Below are positions 17,799-27,133 of a stretch of 64,000 bases of DNA, in pieces. Made by a program: the position numbers and the translations under genes. The notes under the pieces are model-generated. The model searched no databases. It saw only the letters and a program-made list of their open reading frames with translations, and was not told where the DNA came from. Location: positions 310,001 through 374,000 of the forward strand of contig JADCRD010000001.1 of NCBI GenBank assembly GCA_014946745.1, given 5' to 3'. The stretch's first letter is position 1; each line of letters starts with the position of its first letter. This DNA is from Lysobacterales bacterium. GTDB lineage: Bacteria > Pseudomonadota > Gammaproteobacteria > Xanthomonadales > Xanthomonadaceae.

Positions 17799-18755
17799 TC
17801 AGGCTTCGACCGGCACCGAGGCCAGCAAACGCCGGGCGATCTCCTCGGCGCTCCCGCGGCCGGACTCGACCACCAGGCGATGTGCAGTGGCTTCGACGAA
17901 AAGCGCCTGCACGTCCTCGGGCAGCACGTGCGCGCGCCCGCCGAGCAGCGCATGGGCGCGAGCCGCACGCAGCAGGGCGAGGCCTGCGCGCGGCGACAGG
18001 CCCACGCGAAGGCCAACGAAGCTGCGGCTGGCCGCCAGCAGGCGCTGCACGTAATCGACCAGGGCCTCGGAGGCATGCACGGCGGCGACCGCGTCACGCA
18101 GAGCGAGCACGTCCTGCGCCGAGAGCTGGGGTGTGCAGCGCTGGATCAGCTCGCGGCGGTCGGCCCCGGCCAGCATGGCGCGCTCGTGTGCGGCTTCGGG
18201 GTAGCCCATCGACAGGCGCAGCAGGAAGCGGTCCAGCTGGGAGTCGGGCAGCGGAAAGGTGCCCGAGAGATCCACCGGGTTCTGCGTGGCGATCACGAAG
18301 AAGGGATGCGGCAGCGCATGGCAGGTGCCGTCGATGGTGACCTGCTGCTCGGCCATGGCCTCCAGCAGGGCGCTCTGCGTGCGCGGCGGCGCGCGGTTGA
18401 TCTCGTCGGCCAGCAGAAGCTGGGTGAACACCGGCCCCGGATGGAAGCGGAAGCCGCGCTGCTCGGCCTCGTAGACCGAGACGCCGAGGATGTCCGAGGG
18501 CAGCAGGTCGGCGGTGAACTGCAGGCGCTGGAATTCGAGGCCCAGGGTGGCTGCCAGCGAGCGCGCGAGCGTGGTCTTGCCCAGCCCGGGCAGATCCTCC
18601 ACGAGCAGATGGCCGCCAGCGAGCAGGCAGGCGAAGGCGAGTTCGATCTCACGCGGCTTGCCCAGCACCAGCCCGTTGACCTGGGCGAGCGCTGCGCCGA
18701 GGGCGCTGCGGCTTGCCTCGGGTAGGATCGCGGCCGTTCGGGCAGTGGCGGGCAT
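17799..18755 (-). CDS. moxR: MoxR-family AAA+ ATPase
   Basis: A 318-residue AAA+ ATPase of the MoxR class (PF07726). Walker A reads EDLPGLGKTTLARSLA near residues 54-69, Walker B is LLLADEINRAPPRTQSALLEAM, sensor 1 is VIATQNPVDLSGTFPLPDSQLDRF, and the C-terminal lid contains GLSPRAG. MoxR proteins act as chaperones for metal insertion or complex assembly. AAGGA lies 7 bases before ATG 18755. It is the first gene of the leftward moxR-DUF58-tgpA-slp operon and divergent from the glycosyltransferase gene 72 bases away. A long in-frame extension upstream is antisense to that gene and is rejected. Confidence 0.93.
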   Translation of the reverse strand: MPATARTAAILPEASRSALGAALAQVNGLVLGKPREIELAFACLLAGGHLLVEDLPGLGKTTLARSLAATLGLEFQRLQFTADLLPSDILGVSVYEAEQRGFRFHPGPVFTQLLLADEINRAPPRTQSALLEAMAEQQVTIDGTCHALPHPFFVIATQNPVDLSGTFPLPDSQLDRFLLRLSMGYPEAAHERAMLAGADRRELIQRCTPQLSAQDVLALRDAVAAVHASEALVDYVQRLLAASRSFVGLRVGLSPRAGLALLRAARAHALLGGRAHVLPEDVQALFVEATAHRLVVESGRGSAEEIARRLLASVPVEA

Positions 18756-18827
18756 GGGCAGGTCCTTGGAGCAGACGATCGAAATCGCGGAAGCGCGGGA
18801 GTGTAGACCCGCAGCAGTGAGCGCGGC

Positions 18828-20714
18828 ATGCCTGTGAACGGCGTCACGTCGGCGTCCTCCGCGTGGCTGCCTCGCCTGTTCTGGGGCGCTTGGGTATTCC
18901 TTCTGGTCGGGCGGGCGCTGCTCGCGGCGCAGCTGCCGCTGTTCGGCGACGAGGCCTTCTATGCGTGGGAATCGCGGCACCCCGCCTGGGCCTACTCCGA
19001 CCTGCCGGGCTTCACCGCCTGGGGCATCCTGGTGGGACGCGCCGCGCTTGAGTCCGAGCTCGGCATCCGCCTCACGAGCCTGCTGCTGGGCGCGCTGCTG
19101 CCGCTGCAGTTGATGCGTATCGCCGACGCTTCGGGGCTTGGCGCCTGGCGCTGGCAGGCGGGGCTGCTGGCTCTTCTGCTGCCCCTGCTGTCGATCAACG
19201 GACTCATGGCCCTGCCCGAGCCATCCCTGCTGATGGCGGCGATGCTGTGCCTGCATGCGCTGCTCCGGCTGCTGGACTTGGGCCCTGCAGCAAGCTGGTC
19301 GCGCGCGGTGCTGCCGCTCTGCGAGCTGCTGATCGGGCTGAGCCTGGGGGCCTTCACCCACTACCGCTTTCTGGCCGTCCTGGCGGCGGGTGGGCTGGCC
19401 TTGCTTTGCGTTCCGGCGGCGCGCCAGCTGCTGCGCCATCCGCGGCTGTGGGCGGTCGGCCTGCTCGGGCTGTGCGCCTGGCTGCCGCTGCTGCTGTTCG
19501 ACGCCAGCGGCCAGCAGGCGGGATGGCGCTTCCAGTTTGTCGAGCGCCACCCCTGGAGCTTCCAGCCGATCGCGCTGGCGGTGCCGCTGGAGCAGGCCCT
19601 GCTCGCCACGCCGCTCGCCTGGGCGCTCATGCTGCTGGCCCTGCCGCGGGCCTGGCGCGAGCGCGTGCACTCGCCCGGGCCGGCCCTGCTGGCGCTTGCA
19701 GGTGGCGGATTGCTGATGGCCTTGTTTCTGATCGGCCTGTTCGCCGATCGCGAGCGGGTGTCCTTCCACTGGCCCTTGGTCGGCCAACTGGCGCTGCTGC
19801 CGCTGCTGGCCCGTCGACTCGGTGAGGCCGGTTCTGCGCTGCGGCGCTGGACCTGGGTGCTGCTCAGCCTGGGTGCTGCGGCCACCTGGGCGCTCTGCCT
19901 GCTGCTCGCCCTGCCTTCGGGGCGCGCCGTCTTGGCGAAGCAGATCGATCTGGCCGACAACTTTACTGACATCAGCGCAGTCATGGCCGCCGTTGATGCC
20001 CGGCTGGCCGGCCTGCCGCCGGACACGCGGGTGGTCGCCGACAACTTCCTGCTGGCGGCGCGACTGGTGCAGGCGCGCGATGGTGATGCCGGCTTCGGCG
20101 TGCTGGACCACGCGCGCAACGCCAAGCATGGACGCGCGCGGCAGCTTGCGCTGTGGGCGCAGGACGAATCCGCGTGGCTGCCCGCCGCGGATCCTGCGCG
20201 TCTGGTGATTGTCGAGGAGACCGCACTCGGCCTGCGTGCGCGTCAGCCCTGGCAGCAGCAGCTCTGCGCGCGCCTGCCCGGCCTTCGCTGGGTCGATGAG
20301 ATCCAACTGCACGGCGGCGCTCAGCGCTACCTCGTGTTCGAGCAGCGCGCCGACGCGGGACCGCGCTGCCGCTTCGCGCCGCTGGCCTATCTCGATACCC
20401 CGCTCGACGGCCAGCGTGTGGACGCGCGTTTCCGCGTGTCGGGTTGGGCGATTCGCGATGCCGACGGGCTCGCGCGGGTCGACGTGCTGCTCGACCAGGT
20501 GGTGGTGGCGCAAGCGCTCAGCGATCTGGACTTCCCTGGCGTGCTTGAGCAGTGGCCGGGTTCCACGGATCCGCGGCATCCGCGGGTCGGTATCGAGGCG
20601 AGCGTAGAGGCGCCATACGAACTGCGCGGCGAGCGCGTGCTCTCTCTGCGCCTCGTCGGGCCCGATGGCGTGGCGCGCGTGCTGCCGATGGCGAGGCTGA
20701 AGATCGGCGACTGA
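18828..20714 (+). CDS. ArnT/PMT-like membrane glycosyltransferase (GT83-type)
   Basis: A 628-residue integral membrane protein. The luminal acidic motif FGDEAFYAWESR at residues 37-48 and the following YSDLPGFTAW match the GT83 family (ArnT and related dolichyl/undecaprenyl-phosphate sugar transferases). About ten to twelve hydrophobic segments run to residue 370. A soluble C-terminal half (about 375-628) ends in a beta-rich domain with YLDTPLDGQRV and RVSGWAIRDADG. It probably transfers a sugar from a lipid carrier to lipid A, a glycolipid or a protein in the periplasm; donor and acceptor are unknown. No partner genes (arn or flippase) are nearby. Confidence 0.8.
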   Translation: MPVNGVTSASSAWLPRLFWGAWVFLLVGRALLAAQLPLFGDEAFYAWESRHPAWAYSDLPGFTAWGILVGRAALESELGIRLTSLLLGALLPLQLMRIADASGLGAWRWQAGLLALLLPLLSINGLMALPEPSLLMAAMLCLHALLRLLDLGPAASWSRAVLPLCELLIGLSLGAFTHYRFLAVLAAGGLALLCVPAARQLLRHPRLWAVGLLGLCAWLPLLLFDASGQQAGWRFQFVERHPWSFQPIALAVPLEQALLATPLAWALMLLALPRAWRERVHSPGPALLALAGGGLLMALFLIGLFADRERVSFHWPLVGQLALLPLLARRLGEAGSALRRWTWVLLSLGAAATWALCLLLALPSGRAVLAKQIDLADNFTDISAVMAAVDARLAGLPPDTRVVADNFLLAARLVQARDGDAGFGVLDHARNAKHGRARQLALWAQDESAWLPAADPARLVIVEETALGLRARQPWQQQLCARLPGLRWVDEIQLHGGAQRYLVFEQRADAGPRCRFAPLAYLDTPLDGQRVDARFRVSGWAIRDADGLARVDVLLDQVVVAQALSDLDFPGVLEQWPGSTDPRHPRVGIEASVEAPYELRGERVLSLRLVGPDGVARVLPMARLKIGD

Positions 20715-20727
20715 GCGGCGCGCCGCC

Positions 20728-21297
20728 TCAGTCCGCCGAGCGGCGCAGCGCTGCCGGCTCGCGCGCGGCCTGTTCGATCACCGCCTGGGTGGCGTCGTCG
20801 AGTTCGGCGCCGGCGCTTTCCAAGCGTTCAAGCTGTCCGGCGATGGTGGCGCGGGCCCGCTGCAGGGCGGCTTCGGCCTGCTTCAGCGCCTGCAGGCTGG
20901 CGGTGGCGCCATGGCGCGAGATCCACAGGCGATGCTCCAGCAGATCGCGCAAGGCCTGCTGCACGCGCTGGTCTGCGTCCAGCGAAGCGCGCGCCACCGC
21001 ACCGATGTCCGCAGGTACGCGTCCGACCACGTCCTGCATGGCGCTCATTCGATCGCGCGTGCGATGCAGAAGCCGCTCCATCTCGTCGGCACCTTCCAAC
21101 AGGCGGATGAGGGCACGCTGGCGGCTGGCCGCGCGCTGGAAGGGAATCCAGGCAATCAGTCCGATCAGGGCGAAGACTGCGAGAAGGACAAGGATCAGTT
21201 CCACGCCGTAGGCATCCAGGGCGGCAGGGCAGGCGGCCGAGTCTGAACCAAGCGCTTCCCTCGCGGCAACGCAACTGGGCTCAGTGCAGCGCGCCAT
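20728..21297 (-). CDS. small membrane protein with coiled coil, unknown function
   Basis: A 189-residue protein from ATG 21297. One membrane segment (ELILVLLAVFALIGLIAWIPF, about residues 32-52) is followed by a long helical, charged region with heptad-like pattern (RQRALIRLLEGADEMERLL and ALKQAEAALQRARATIAGQL), probably a cytoplasmic coiled coil. I do not recognise the family. GTG 21204, just before the membrane segment, is an alternative start giving 158 residues; neither start has a well-spaced ribosome site. It is divergent from yceD. Confidence 0.55.
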   Translation of the reverse strand: MARCTEPSCVAAREALGSDSAACPAALDAYGVELILVLLAVFALIGLIAWIPFQRAASRQRALIRLLEGADEMERLLHRTRDRMSAMQDVVGRVPADIGAVARASLDADQRVQQALRDLLEHRLWISRHGATASLQALKQAEAALQRARATIAGQLERLESAGAELDDATQAVIEQAAREPAALRRSAD

Positions 21298-21325
21298 CTC
21301 CGTGAACTGTGCGCGCTGCCCGGGT

Positions 21326-21354
21326 TTGACGCGTTCCCACGCGCCGCCTATCAT
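21326..21354 (+). promoter_or_regulatory. sigma-70-type promoter of yceD-rpmF
   Basis: TTGACG (21326-21331), a 17-base spacer and TATCAT (21349-21354). The expected start near 21361 is only about 3 bases before the yceD ATG at 21364, so the transcript would be nearly leaderless. Confidence 0.65.
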
Positions 21355-21363
21355 GCCGCGCTT

Positions 21364-21873
21364 ATGTCCACGAACCTGCCCGAGACGGTCGATGCCGCGC
21401 GCATGCTGTCGGGTCGGCGCTGCTTCGAGGGCAGCCTGCCGATATCGCTGCTGCCGCGCTTCGCCGAAGCGCTGGAGCGCGCCGATGGCGAGGTCGCGTA
21501 TGCGCTTGAGTTCGGGCGTGACGCGGTCGGCGTCGAGTTTCTTGAGATCCGCGTCCGCTGCGCGCCCTGGCTGACCTGCCAGCGCACGCTGGAGCCCTAC
21601 CAGCATCCGCTGGACGTGCTGCAGCGATTGGGCCTGATCCGCAAGGAAGCTGACGAAGCCGGTCTGCCCGAGGGTTACGAGCCGCTGCTGCTGCCGGAAG
21701 ATCGGCAGCTGCATCCTCGCGACCTGATCGAGGACGAGTTGATCCTTGCGCTGCCGCTGGTGCCCGCGCGGTCCGACGCCGAGCTTCCCCTTCCGCACGT
21801 GGGGGTCGCGGAGCCCGAGCCCGAAGCGAAGCCCAACCCTTTCGCCGCGCTGGCGGCGCTCAAGAAGAACTGA
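21364..21873 (+). CDS. yceD: YceD family protein (DUF177)
   Basis: A 169-residue cytoplasmic protein of the DUF177/YceD family, linked in E. coli and plants to 23S rRNA accumulation. Conserved parts are RCFEGSLPISLLPRFAEAL, VRCAPWLTCQRTLEPY (with the two Cys-containing positions) and DLIEDELILALPLVP. The C-terminus NPFAALAALKKN is the family ending, and the gene lies directly upstream of rpmF as in most proteobacteria. There is no ribosome-binding site because the predicted transcript starts almost at the ATG. Confidence 0.92.
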   Translation: MSTNLPETVDAARMLSGRRCFEGSLPISLLPRFAEALERADGEVAYALEFGRDAVGVEFLEIRVRCAPWLTCQRTLEPYQHPLDVLQRLGLIRKEADEAGLPEGYEPLLLPEDRQLHPRDLIEDELILALPLVPARSDAELPLPHVGVAEPEPEAKPNPFAALAALKKN

Positions 21874-21972
21874 CGGAGCCGCGTGCTCCACAGCCCACGC
21901 GGGGCTTGGTCTGAGAAGGCCGAACCCCAGACACGCAAACGCAACACCGAAGATTGAAGCCGGAGAACCCCC

Positions 21973-22164
21973 ATGGCAGTGCAGAAGAGCCGCGTCACCC
22001 CCTCCAAGCGCGGCATGCGCCGTTCGCATGACGCCCTGACCGCGAAGCAGCTGGCGACCGACCCGACCACGGGTGAGATCCATCTGCGCCATCACATCAC
22101 CAAGGATGGTTTCTACCGCGGCAAGAAGGTCATCAACGTCAAGTCGGCGGTCGACGCCGAGTAA
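21973..22164 (+). CDS. rpmF: 50S ribosomal protein L32
   Basis: A 63-residue protein with the L32 start [20 protein letters not shown] and the later [15 protein letters not shown]. It lacks the zinc-binding cysteines found in some L32 forms, which is normal for gammaproteobacterial L32. GGAG lies 7 bases before the ATG. The 99-base spacer after yceD has no gene. Confidence 0.98.
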   Translation: MAVQKSRVTPSKRGMRRSHDALTAKQLATDPTTGEIHLRHHITKDGFYRGKKVINVKSAVDAE

Positions 22165-22492
22165 GGCGTTCGGCGTCCGCATCAGCGGACGCGGCCCTGA
22201 GTGTGACCCGAGGCGGCAGGTCGCAAGACCTGCCGCCTTTGTCGTGGCCAGCGTTTGCGGAAGACTTCGCCCGGACGCCGCGGAGGCTCGCCACGCGCAC
22301 CCGCATCCAGCGCACCGAGCTGGGCGGATTGAGGACCGCAGGCGTGGCTGCGCTGGCCGTGCTGACACATTGGCGTCATCATTCGCAGCCCGCCGATGGC
22401 CTCTGTGTCGCCGCCCTGCGCCCGGTGCGCGGAAGCGCGCGCGGCGGCGCCGTCCTCACCCACGCTCACCTCGCCATCCCCAGGAGATCCCG
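22165..22492. other. gene-free spacer between rpmF and fabH; plsX not present
   Basis: A 328-base stretch with one strong hairpin (22211-22238) and no credible gene. In many proteobacteria plsX occupies this place between rpmF and fabH. No open frame here has phosphate acyltransferase features. A 95-codon frame on the minus strand (22182-22469) has no recognisable motifs and is considered a shadow. Confidence 0.7.
22211..22243 (+). terminator. terminator after rpmF
   Basis: A perfect 12-bp stem (22211-22222 with 22227-22238), a stable GCAA tetraloop, and TTTGT at the 3' end. It would separate yceD-rpmF from the fab genes, fully or in part. Confidence 0.85.
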
Positions 22493-23464
22493 ATGCCCTT
22501 CGCTCGCATTCTCGGAACGGGCAGCTATCTGCCCGAGCGCATCGTCACCAACGACGAGCTGGCCCAGCGCATCGAGACCTCGGACGAGTGGATACGCGAG
22601 CGCACCGGCATCGGCCAACGCCACGTCGCGGCCGACGGCCAGACCACGGTGGACCTTGCCGAGCAGGCGGCGCTGCGTGCGCTGGAAGCGGCCGGTGTGA
22701 AGGCCAGCGAGATTGATCTGATCGTCCTCGGCACCACCACGCCGGATCTGGTGTTTCCGTCCTCGGCCTGCCTGCTCCAGCACCGCCTGGGCGCCAACGG
22801 CTGCGCCGCCTTCGACGTCAACGCCGCCTGCTCGGGCTTCATGTACGCGCTGGGCACGGCCAACGCCATGATCCGCAGCGGCATGTCGAAGAAGGCGCTC
22901 GTGATCGGCGCCGAGACGCTGACCCGCATGCTCGATTGGGACGATCGCACCACCGCCGTGCTGTTCGGAGATGGCGCTGGCGCGGTGGTGCTCGAAGCCA
23001 GCGAAGAAGCCGGCATCCTGTCCACGCATCTGCACGCCGACGGCGGCTATGGCCATCTGCTGGCGACCCGGGTCGGCGTGTCCAAGGGCTTCAAGCCCGG
23101 CGAACCGAACGCCGGTCTGCGCATCCACATGACCGGCAACGAGGTCTTCAAGGTCGCGGTCAAGACACTCGATGCGGTGGTCGAAGAGACCCTGCAGGCG
23201 AACGGCCTCGACAAGAGTGACCTCGACTGGTTGATTCCGCACCAGGCCAATCTGCGGATCATCAGCGCGACCGCCAAGCGCCTCAACATGTCGATGGATC
23301 GGGTCATCGTCACCGTCGATCGCCATGGCAACACCTCGGCCGCATCGGTGCCGCTCGCGCTCGATGAGGCCATCCGCTCGGGCAAGGTGCAGCGCGGCGA
23401 GCTGCTGCTGCTGGAAGCCTTCGGCGGGGGCTTTACCTGGGGCTCGGCCTTGATCCGCTACTGA
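22493..23464 (+). CDS. fabH: beta-ketoacyl-ACP synthase III FabH
   Basis: A 323-residue condensing enzyme that starts fatty-acid synthesis by joining acetyl-CoA with malonyl-ACP. The catalytic Cys is residue 113 ([10 protein letters not shown]), with His in IPHQANLRI and Asn in [10 protein letters not shown]. The C-terminal [13 protein letters not shown] is diagnostic. AGGAG precedes ATG 22493. The open frame runs upstream to 22073 but overlaps rpmF and is non-conserved. The specificity for acetyl or branched primers cannot be told. Confidence 0.96.
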   Translation: MPFARILGTGSYLPERIVTNDELAQRIETSDEWIRERTGIGQRHVAADGQTTVDLAEQAALRALEAAGVKASEIDLIVLGTTTPDLVFPSSACLLQHRLGANGCAAFDVNAACSGFMYALGTANAMIRSGMSKKALVIGAETLTRMLDWDDRTTAVLFGDGAGAVVLEASEEAGILSTHLHADGGYGHLLATRVGVSKGFKPGEPNAGLRIHMTGNEVFKVAVKTLDAVVEETLQANGLDKSDLDWLIPHQANLRIISATAKRLNMSMDRVIVTVDRHGNTSAASVPLALDEAIRSGKVQRGELLLLEAFGGGFTWGSALIRY

Positions 23465-23573
23465 TCGCCGAGCGGCTTCGGCGGGGTCGAGACCCTACGC
23501 CCCGGTACAGACGGCTCGCGACACCCTTCCCGTATGATGCGCGGCTTCCCACGGCCAGCCGAGCCAAACGCAC

Positions 23574-24521
23574 GTGAGTTCCAGCGCCATCGCCTTTGTG
23601 TTTCCGGGCCAGGGTTCGCAAGCGCCCGGCATGCTCGTCGATCTCGCCGAGCGCTACCCGTTCGTCATCGAAAGCTTTGCCGAGGCCTCGGCCGGCGCTG
23701 GCGTTGACCTGTGGGCCATCGCCGCATCGGCCGATGACGCGCGACTCAATCAGACTGAATACACCCAGCCGGTGCTGCTGGCTGCCAGCGTCGCTCTGTT
23801 CCGGCTGTGGCGAGCGCAGGGCGGTTGCCTGCCGGCGCGTCTCGCCGGCCATAGCCTTGGCGAGTACAGCGCCCTGGTCGCCGCGGATGCGCTTGAGCTG
23901 TCCGACGCCGCGGCGCTGGTACGCGAGCGCGGCCGCCTGATGCAGGCCTCGGTGCCGGCCGGCACGGGCGCGATGGCGGCCTTCCTCGGTGCTGACGATG
24001 CCGTCGTCGAAGAGGTCTGCGCCGCGGTTTCGGCCGAGCGCGTGGTGGTTCCGGCCAATTACAACTCGCCTGGCCAGATCGTGATCGGCGGCCACGCGCA
24101 AGCGGTGGACGCAGCGATCGCGGCACTGGCCGAGCGCGGCGTACGCAAGGCGGTGAAGCTCGCGGTGAGCGTGCCCTCGCACACGCCGCTGATGCGCGAT
24201 GCGGCCGATGCCCTTGCTGCACGCATTGCCGCCACCCCGCTGCGCCTGCCCAGCCTGCCGCTGGTGCATAACGTCGACGCCGGCATCGCTACGGATCTTG
24301 AAGCGCTGAAGTCGGCGCTGGTGCGCCAGCTCTATCTGCCGGTGCGTTGGACCGACTGCGTGCAGCAGATGATCGCCGCCGGCGCCAACCGTTTCGTCGA
24401 ATGCGGCCCGGGCAAGGTGCTCGCTGGCCTGATCAAGCGCATCGATCGCGGCGTCGAATCGAAAACCCTCGGCAGCCTCGTCGACTTCGAGGACGCACTG
24501 AGCTTCTGGGGCGAGCGTTAA
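23574..24521 (+). CDS. fabD: malonyl-CoA-ACP transacylase FabD
   Basis: A 315-residue acyltransferase that loads malonate on ACP. FVFPGQGSQAPGM opens the protein, the active Ser is residue 94 in GHSLGEYSALV, and later family positions are QIVIGGHAQAV, SVPSHTPLM and ECGPGKVLAGLIKRID. The start is GTG 23574; the next in-frame ATG lies after the conserved GQGSQ motif. A TATGAT at 23533-23538 could be part of a promoter, but no -35 box fits. Confidence 0.96.
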   Translation: MSSSAIAFVFPGQGSQAPGMLVDLAERYPFVIESFAEASAGAGVDLWAIAASADDARLNQTEYTQPVLLAASVALFRLWRAQGGCLPARLAGHSLGEYSALVAADALELSDAAALVRERGRLMQASVPAGTGAMAAFLGADDAVVEEVCAAVSAERVVVPANYNSPGQIVIGGHAQAVDAAIAALAERGVRKAVKLAVSVPSHTPLMRDAADALAARIAATPLRLPSLPLVHNVDAGIATDLEALKSALVRQLYLPVRWTDCVQQMIAAGANRFVECGPGKVLAGLIKRIDRGVESKTLGSLVDFEDALSFWGER

Positions 24522-24557
24522 GCCGCACAGCCCGGCCCCTATCGAATGGAGAACTGC

Positions 24558-25301
24558 ATGAACCCGCTCCTCGCAGGCGAAATCGCGCTTGTCACCGGCG
24601 CCAGTCGCGGCATCGGTGCCGCCATCGCCGACACCCTGGCCGCCCAGGGCGCCAAGGTGATCGGCACGGCGACCTCGGAATCGGGCGCAGCCGCCATCGG
24701 CGAGCGCCTTGCCCCGCACGGCGGCACGGGCCGCGTGCTCGACGTGGCCGATGGCGCGCAGGTCGAGGCGTTGATCGAGTCGATCGGCAAGGAGTTCGGC
24801 GCCATCGGCATCCTGGTGAACAATGCCGGCATCACCCGCGACAACCTGCTGATGCGCATGAAGGACGAGGACTGGCAGGCCATCCTCGACACCAACCTGA
24901 GCTCGGTCTTCCGCACCAGCAAGGCCGTGCTGCGCGGCATGATGAAGGCACGCAAGGGCCGCATCATCAGCATCGCCTCGGTCGTCGGTGTCACCGGCAA
25001 CGCGGGTCAGGCGAACTACGCCGCCGCCAAGGCCGGCATCATCGGCTTTTCGAAATCGCTGGCGAAAGAGATCGGCAGCCGCGGCGTCACCGTCAACGTG
25101 GTGGCGCCGGGCTTCATCGACACCGACATGACCCGTGCGCTGCCTGAAGACGCCCGCAGCGCGCTGCTGGGTCAGATCGCGCTGGGACGCTTGGGCGAAG
25201 CGCAGGACATCGCCAATGCGGTGGCCTTCCTTGCCGGCCCGCATGCCGGCTACATCTCCGGCGAGACCCTGCATGTGAACGGTGGTATGTATATGCCCTG
25301 A
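24558..25301 (+). CDS. fabG: 3-oxoacyl-ACP reductase FabG
   Basis: A 247-residue NADPH-dependent short-chain dehydrogenase. TGASRGIG is the cofactor motif, [11 protein letters not shown] follows, and the catalytic Ser/Tyr/Lys are in SIASVVG and YAAAKAG (Tyr154, Lys158). The C-terminal [13 protein letters not shown] is the FabG form. ATG 24558 is chosen over ATG 24546 because GGAGA ends 5 bases before it, and it matches family length. It reduces beta-ketoacyl-ACP and sits in the fabD-fabG-acpP order. Confidence 0.96.
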   Translation: MNPLLAGEIALVTGASRGIGAAIADTLAAQGAKVIGTATSESGAAAIGERLAPHGGTGRVLDVADGAQVEALIESIGKEFGAIGILVNNAGITRDNLLMRMKDEDWQAILDTNLSSVFRTSKAVLRGMMKARKGRIISIASVVGVTGNAGQANYAAAKAGIIGFSKSLAKEIGSRGVTVNVVAPGFIDTDMTRALPEDARSALLGQIALGRLGEAQDIANAVAFLAGPHAGYISGETLHVNGGMYMP

Positions 25302-25384
25302 CGCGCCGAGCGCGTCCGGGCTGGAGCGGCAACACCCTGAATCGAAAGCCCGTCGGGCGCAGACGGGTTGGCTGGAATCGTGCC

Positions 25385-25414
25385 TTGGTGCGGTCTGGCG
25401 GTTCCCACTACAAT
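25385..25414 (+). promoter_or_regulatory. internal promoter of acpP
   Basis: TTGGTG (25385-25390), an 18-base spacer and TACAAT (25409-25414), followed by GCGCCG. acpP starts at 25448. A dedicated acpP promoter is common because ACP is needed in large amounts. Confidence 0.55.
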
Positions 25415-25447
25415 GCGCCGAGTTTTCCCGGAGAGGAATTGAACCCC

Positions 25448-25687
25448 ATGAGCAGCATCGAAGAACGCGTCAAGAAGATCGTCGTGGAACAGCTGGGCGT
25501 CAAGGAAGATGAAGTCACCCCCAACGCCTCCTTCGTGGACGATCTGGGCGCGGACTCGCTCGACACGGTTGAGCTGGTGATGGCGCTTGAGGAAGAGTTC
25601 GAGTGCGAGATCCCGGACGAAGACGCCGAGAAGATCACCAGCGTGCAGCAGGCGATCGACTACGTGAAGGCTCACGTCAAGTCGTAA
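25448..25687 (+). CDS. acpP: acyl carrier protein
   Basis: A 79-residue acidic carrier protein. Ser37 in [18 protein letters not shown] is the 4'-phosphopantetheine attachment site. Helix I starts [21 protein letters not shown] lies 10 bases before ATG 25448; the longer frame from 25385 covers the promoter. ACP shuttles acyl chains among FabH, FabD, FabG and FabF encoded around it. The AcpH-like protein at 0.2 kb may act on it. Confidence 0.98.
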   Translation: MSSIEERVKKIVVEQLGVKEDEVTPNASFVDDLGADSLDTVELVMALEEEFECEIPDEDAEKITSVQQAIDYVKAHVKS

Positions 25688-25699
25688 TCCCGCTGCGGC

Positions 25700-25724
25700 G
25701 CGAGGCCCGCAGGGCGGGCCTCGC
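25700..25724 (+). terminator. first hairpin after acpP
   Basis: A perfect 11-bp stem (25700-25710 with 25714-25724) with an AGG loop, 12 bases after the acpP stop. It has no T-tract and may stabilise the acpP transcript end. Confidence 0.6.
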
Positions 25725-25738
25725 CAGCGTTTGAAGAG

Positions 25739-25774
25739 GCCGCCCCCGTCGTCCGACGGGGCGGCTTTCTTTTG
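25739..25774 (+). terminator. rho-independent terminator after acpP
   Basis: An 11-bp stem with one bulged C (25739-25750 with 25755-25765), a GTCC loop and the tail TTTCTTTTG. Together with the preceding hairpin it should set the acpP mRNA end, with some read-through to fabF. Confidence 0.85.
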
Positions 25775-25862
25775 CGGCACACCCGCATCCGTTTCCCGTC
25801 GACGCTAACGCGTCGGCCACTGAACATCAGCCGGGCGCGACGAGCGCCGGCACGGAGCCAGC

Positions 25863-27101
25863 ATGAGCAAGCGTCGCGTCGTCATCACCGGCATGGGCAT
25901 CGTCTCGCCGGTCGGCAATGATCTCGCCACTGCCTGGGACAACATTTCCCACGGCCGCTCGGGCATCGGCCCGATCACCAGCTTCGACCCTGGCGCGTAC
26001 GCCACGCGCATCGCCGGCGAAGTGAGGGATTTCGATCCTGCCGCCTACATTCCGGCCAAAGAGGCCAAGCGGATGGACCCGTTCATCCACTACGGCGTCG
26101 CTGCCGGGCTGATGGCGCTGAAGGACTCCGGCCTCGAAATCAGCGAAGCCAACGCCGAGCGCATGGGCACCATCATCGGCTCGGGCATCGGCGGCATCCT
26201 CGGCATCGAGGACACCACCGCGCGCCTGCTCGAAGGCGGCCCGCGCAAGGTCTCGCCCTTCTACGTGCCGAGCACGATCATCAACATGGTCTCGGGTCAT
26301 CTGTCGATCCTCACCGGCATCAAGGGCCCGAACTTCTCGGCCGTCTCGGCCTGCGCCACCGCCAACCATTCGGTCGGCATGGCGATGCGCCTGATCCAGT
26401 ACGGCGATGCCGACGTGATGGTCGCCGGTGGCGCCGAGCGCGGCAGCAGCCCGACCTCGGTCGCCGGCTTCTGCTCGATGAAGGCGATGTCCACCCGCAA
26501 TGACGACCCGACCCGCGCCTCGCGCCCCTGGGACAAGGACCGCGATGGCTTCGTCATGGGCGACGGCGCCGGCGTGCTGGTGCTGGAGGAGTACGAACAC
26601 GCCAAGGCGCGCGGCGCGCGCATCTACTGCGAGCTGGCCGGCTTCGGCGCGAGCTCAGACGCCTACCACATGACCGCACCCGCCGAGGACGGCGAGGGCG
26701 CGGCGCGCTGCATGATGGCCGCCCTGCGCGATGCCGGCCTCAATGCCGATCAGGTCGGCTACCTGAACGCCCACGGCACATCGACGCCGTTGGGCGACCT
26801 CGCTGAAACGCTGGCGATGAAGCGCGCGTTTGGCGACCACGCCTACCGCACCCTGGTCAGTTCGACCAAGTCGATGACCGGCCATCTGCTGGGCGCAGCC
26901 GGCGGCGTCGAGGCGATCTTCAGCATCCTCGCGCTGTACCACGGGCTGGTACCGCCGACGATCAATCTCGACGAGCCCGGCGAGGGCTGCGATCTCGACT
27001 ACGTGCCCAATGTGGCGCGCGAGGCGAGAATCGAGGTCGCGATGTCCAACGGCTTCGGCTTCGGCGGCACCAATGGCACCCTGGTGTTCCGCCGCGTCTG
27101 A
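25863..27101 (+). CDS. fabF: beta-ketoacyl-ACP synthase II FabF
   Basis: A 412-residue elongating condensing enzyme. The start [19 protein letters not shown] is typical. The catalytic Cys is residue 164 (SACATANHS), with the two His in [11 protein letters not shown] and [15 protein letters not shown]. The [13 protein letters not shown]-terminus is diagnostic. GGAG precedes ATG 25863. FabF extends acyl-ACP and controls temperature-dependent unsaturation in E. coli. Confidence 0.96.
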   Translation: MSKRRVVITGMGIVSPVGNDLATAWDNISHGRSGIGPITSFDPGAYATRIAGEVRDFDPAAYIPAKEAKRMDPFIHYGVAAGLMALKDSGLEISEANAERMGTIIGSGIGGILGIEDTTARLLEGGPRKVSPFYVPSTIINMVSGHLSILTGIKGPNFSAVSACATANHSVGMAMRLIQYGDADVMVAGGAERGSSPTSVAGFCSMKAMSTRNDDPTRASRPWDKDRDGFVMGDGAGVLVLEEYEHAKARGARIYCELAGFGASSDAYHMTAPAEDGEGAARCMMAALRDAGLNADQVGYLNAHGTSTPLGDLAETLAMKRAFGDHAYRTLVSSTKSMTGHLLGAAGGVEAIFSILALYHGLVPPTINLDEPGEGCDLDYVPNVAREARIEVAMSNGFGFGGTNGTLVFRRV

Positions 27102-27133
27102 CGCGTCGGCACACGTCGGCTCGGCTTGCCCGC

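Noticed and set aside
18756-20579. A 608-codon upstream extension of moxR on the minus strand
   Set aside because: It is antisense to the glycosyltransferase gene, Gln/Arg-rich, and has no homology features; MoxR begins at 18755 with a good ribosome site.
22182-22469. A 95-codon minus-strand frame between rpmF and fabH
   Set aside because: No recognisable motif; it crosses the rpmF terminator hairpin and lacks a promoter.
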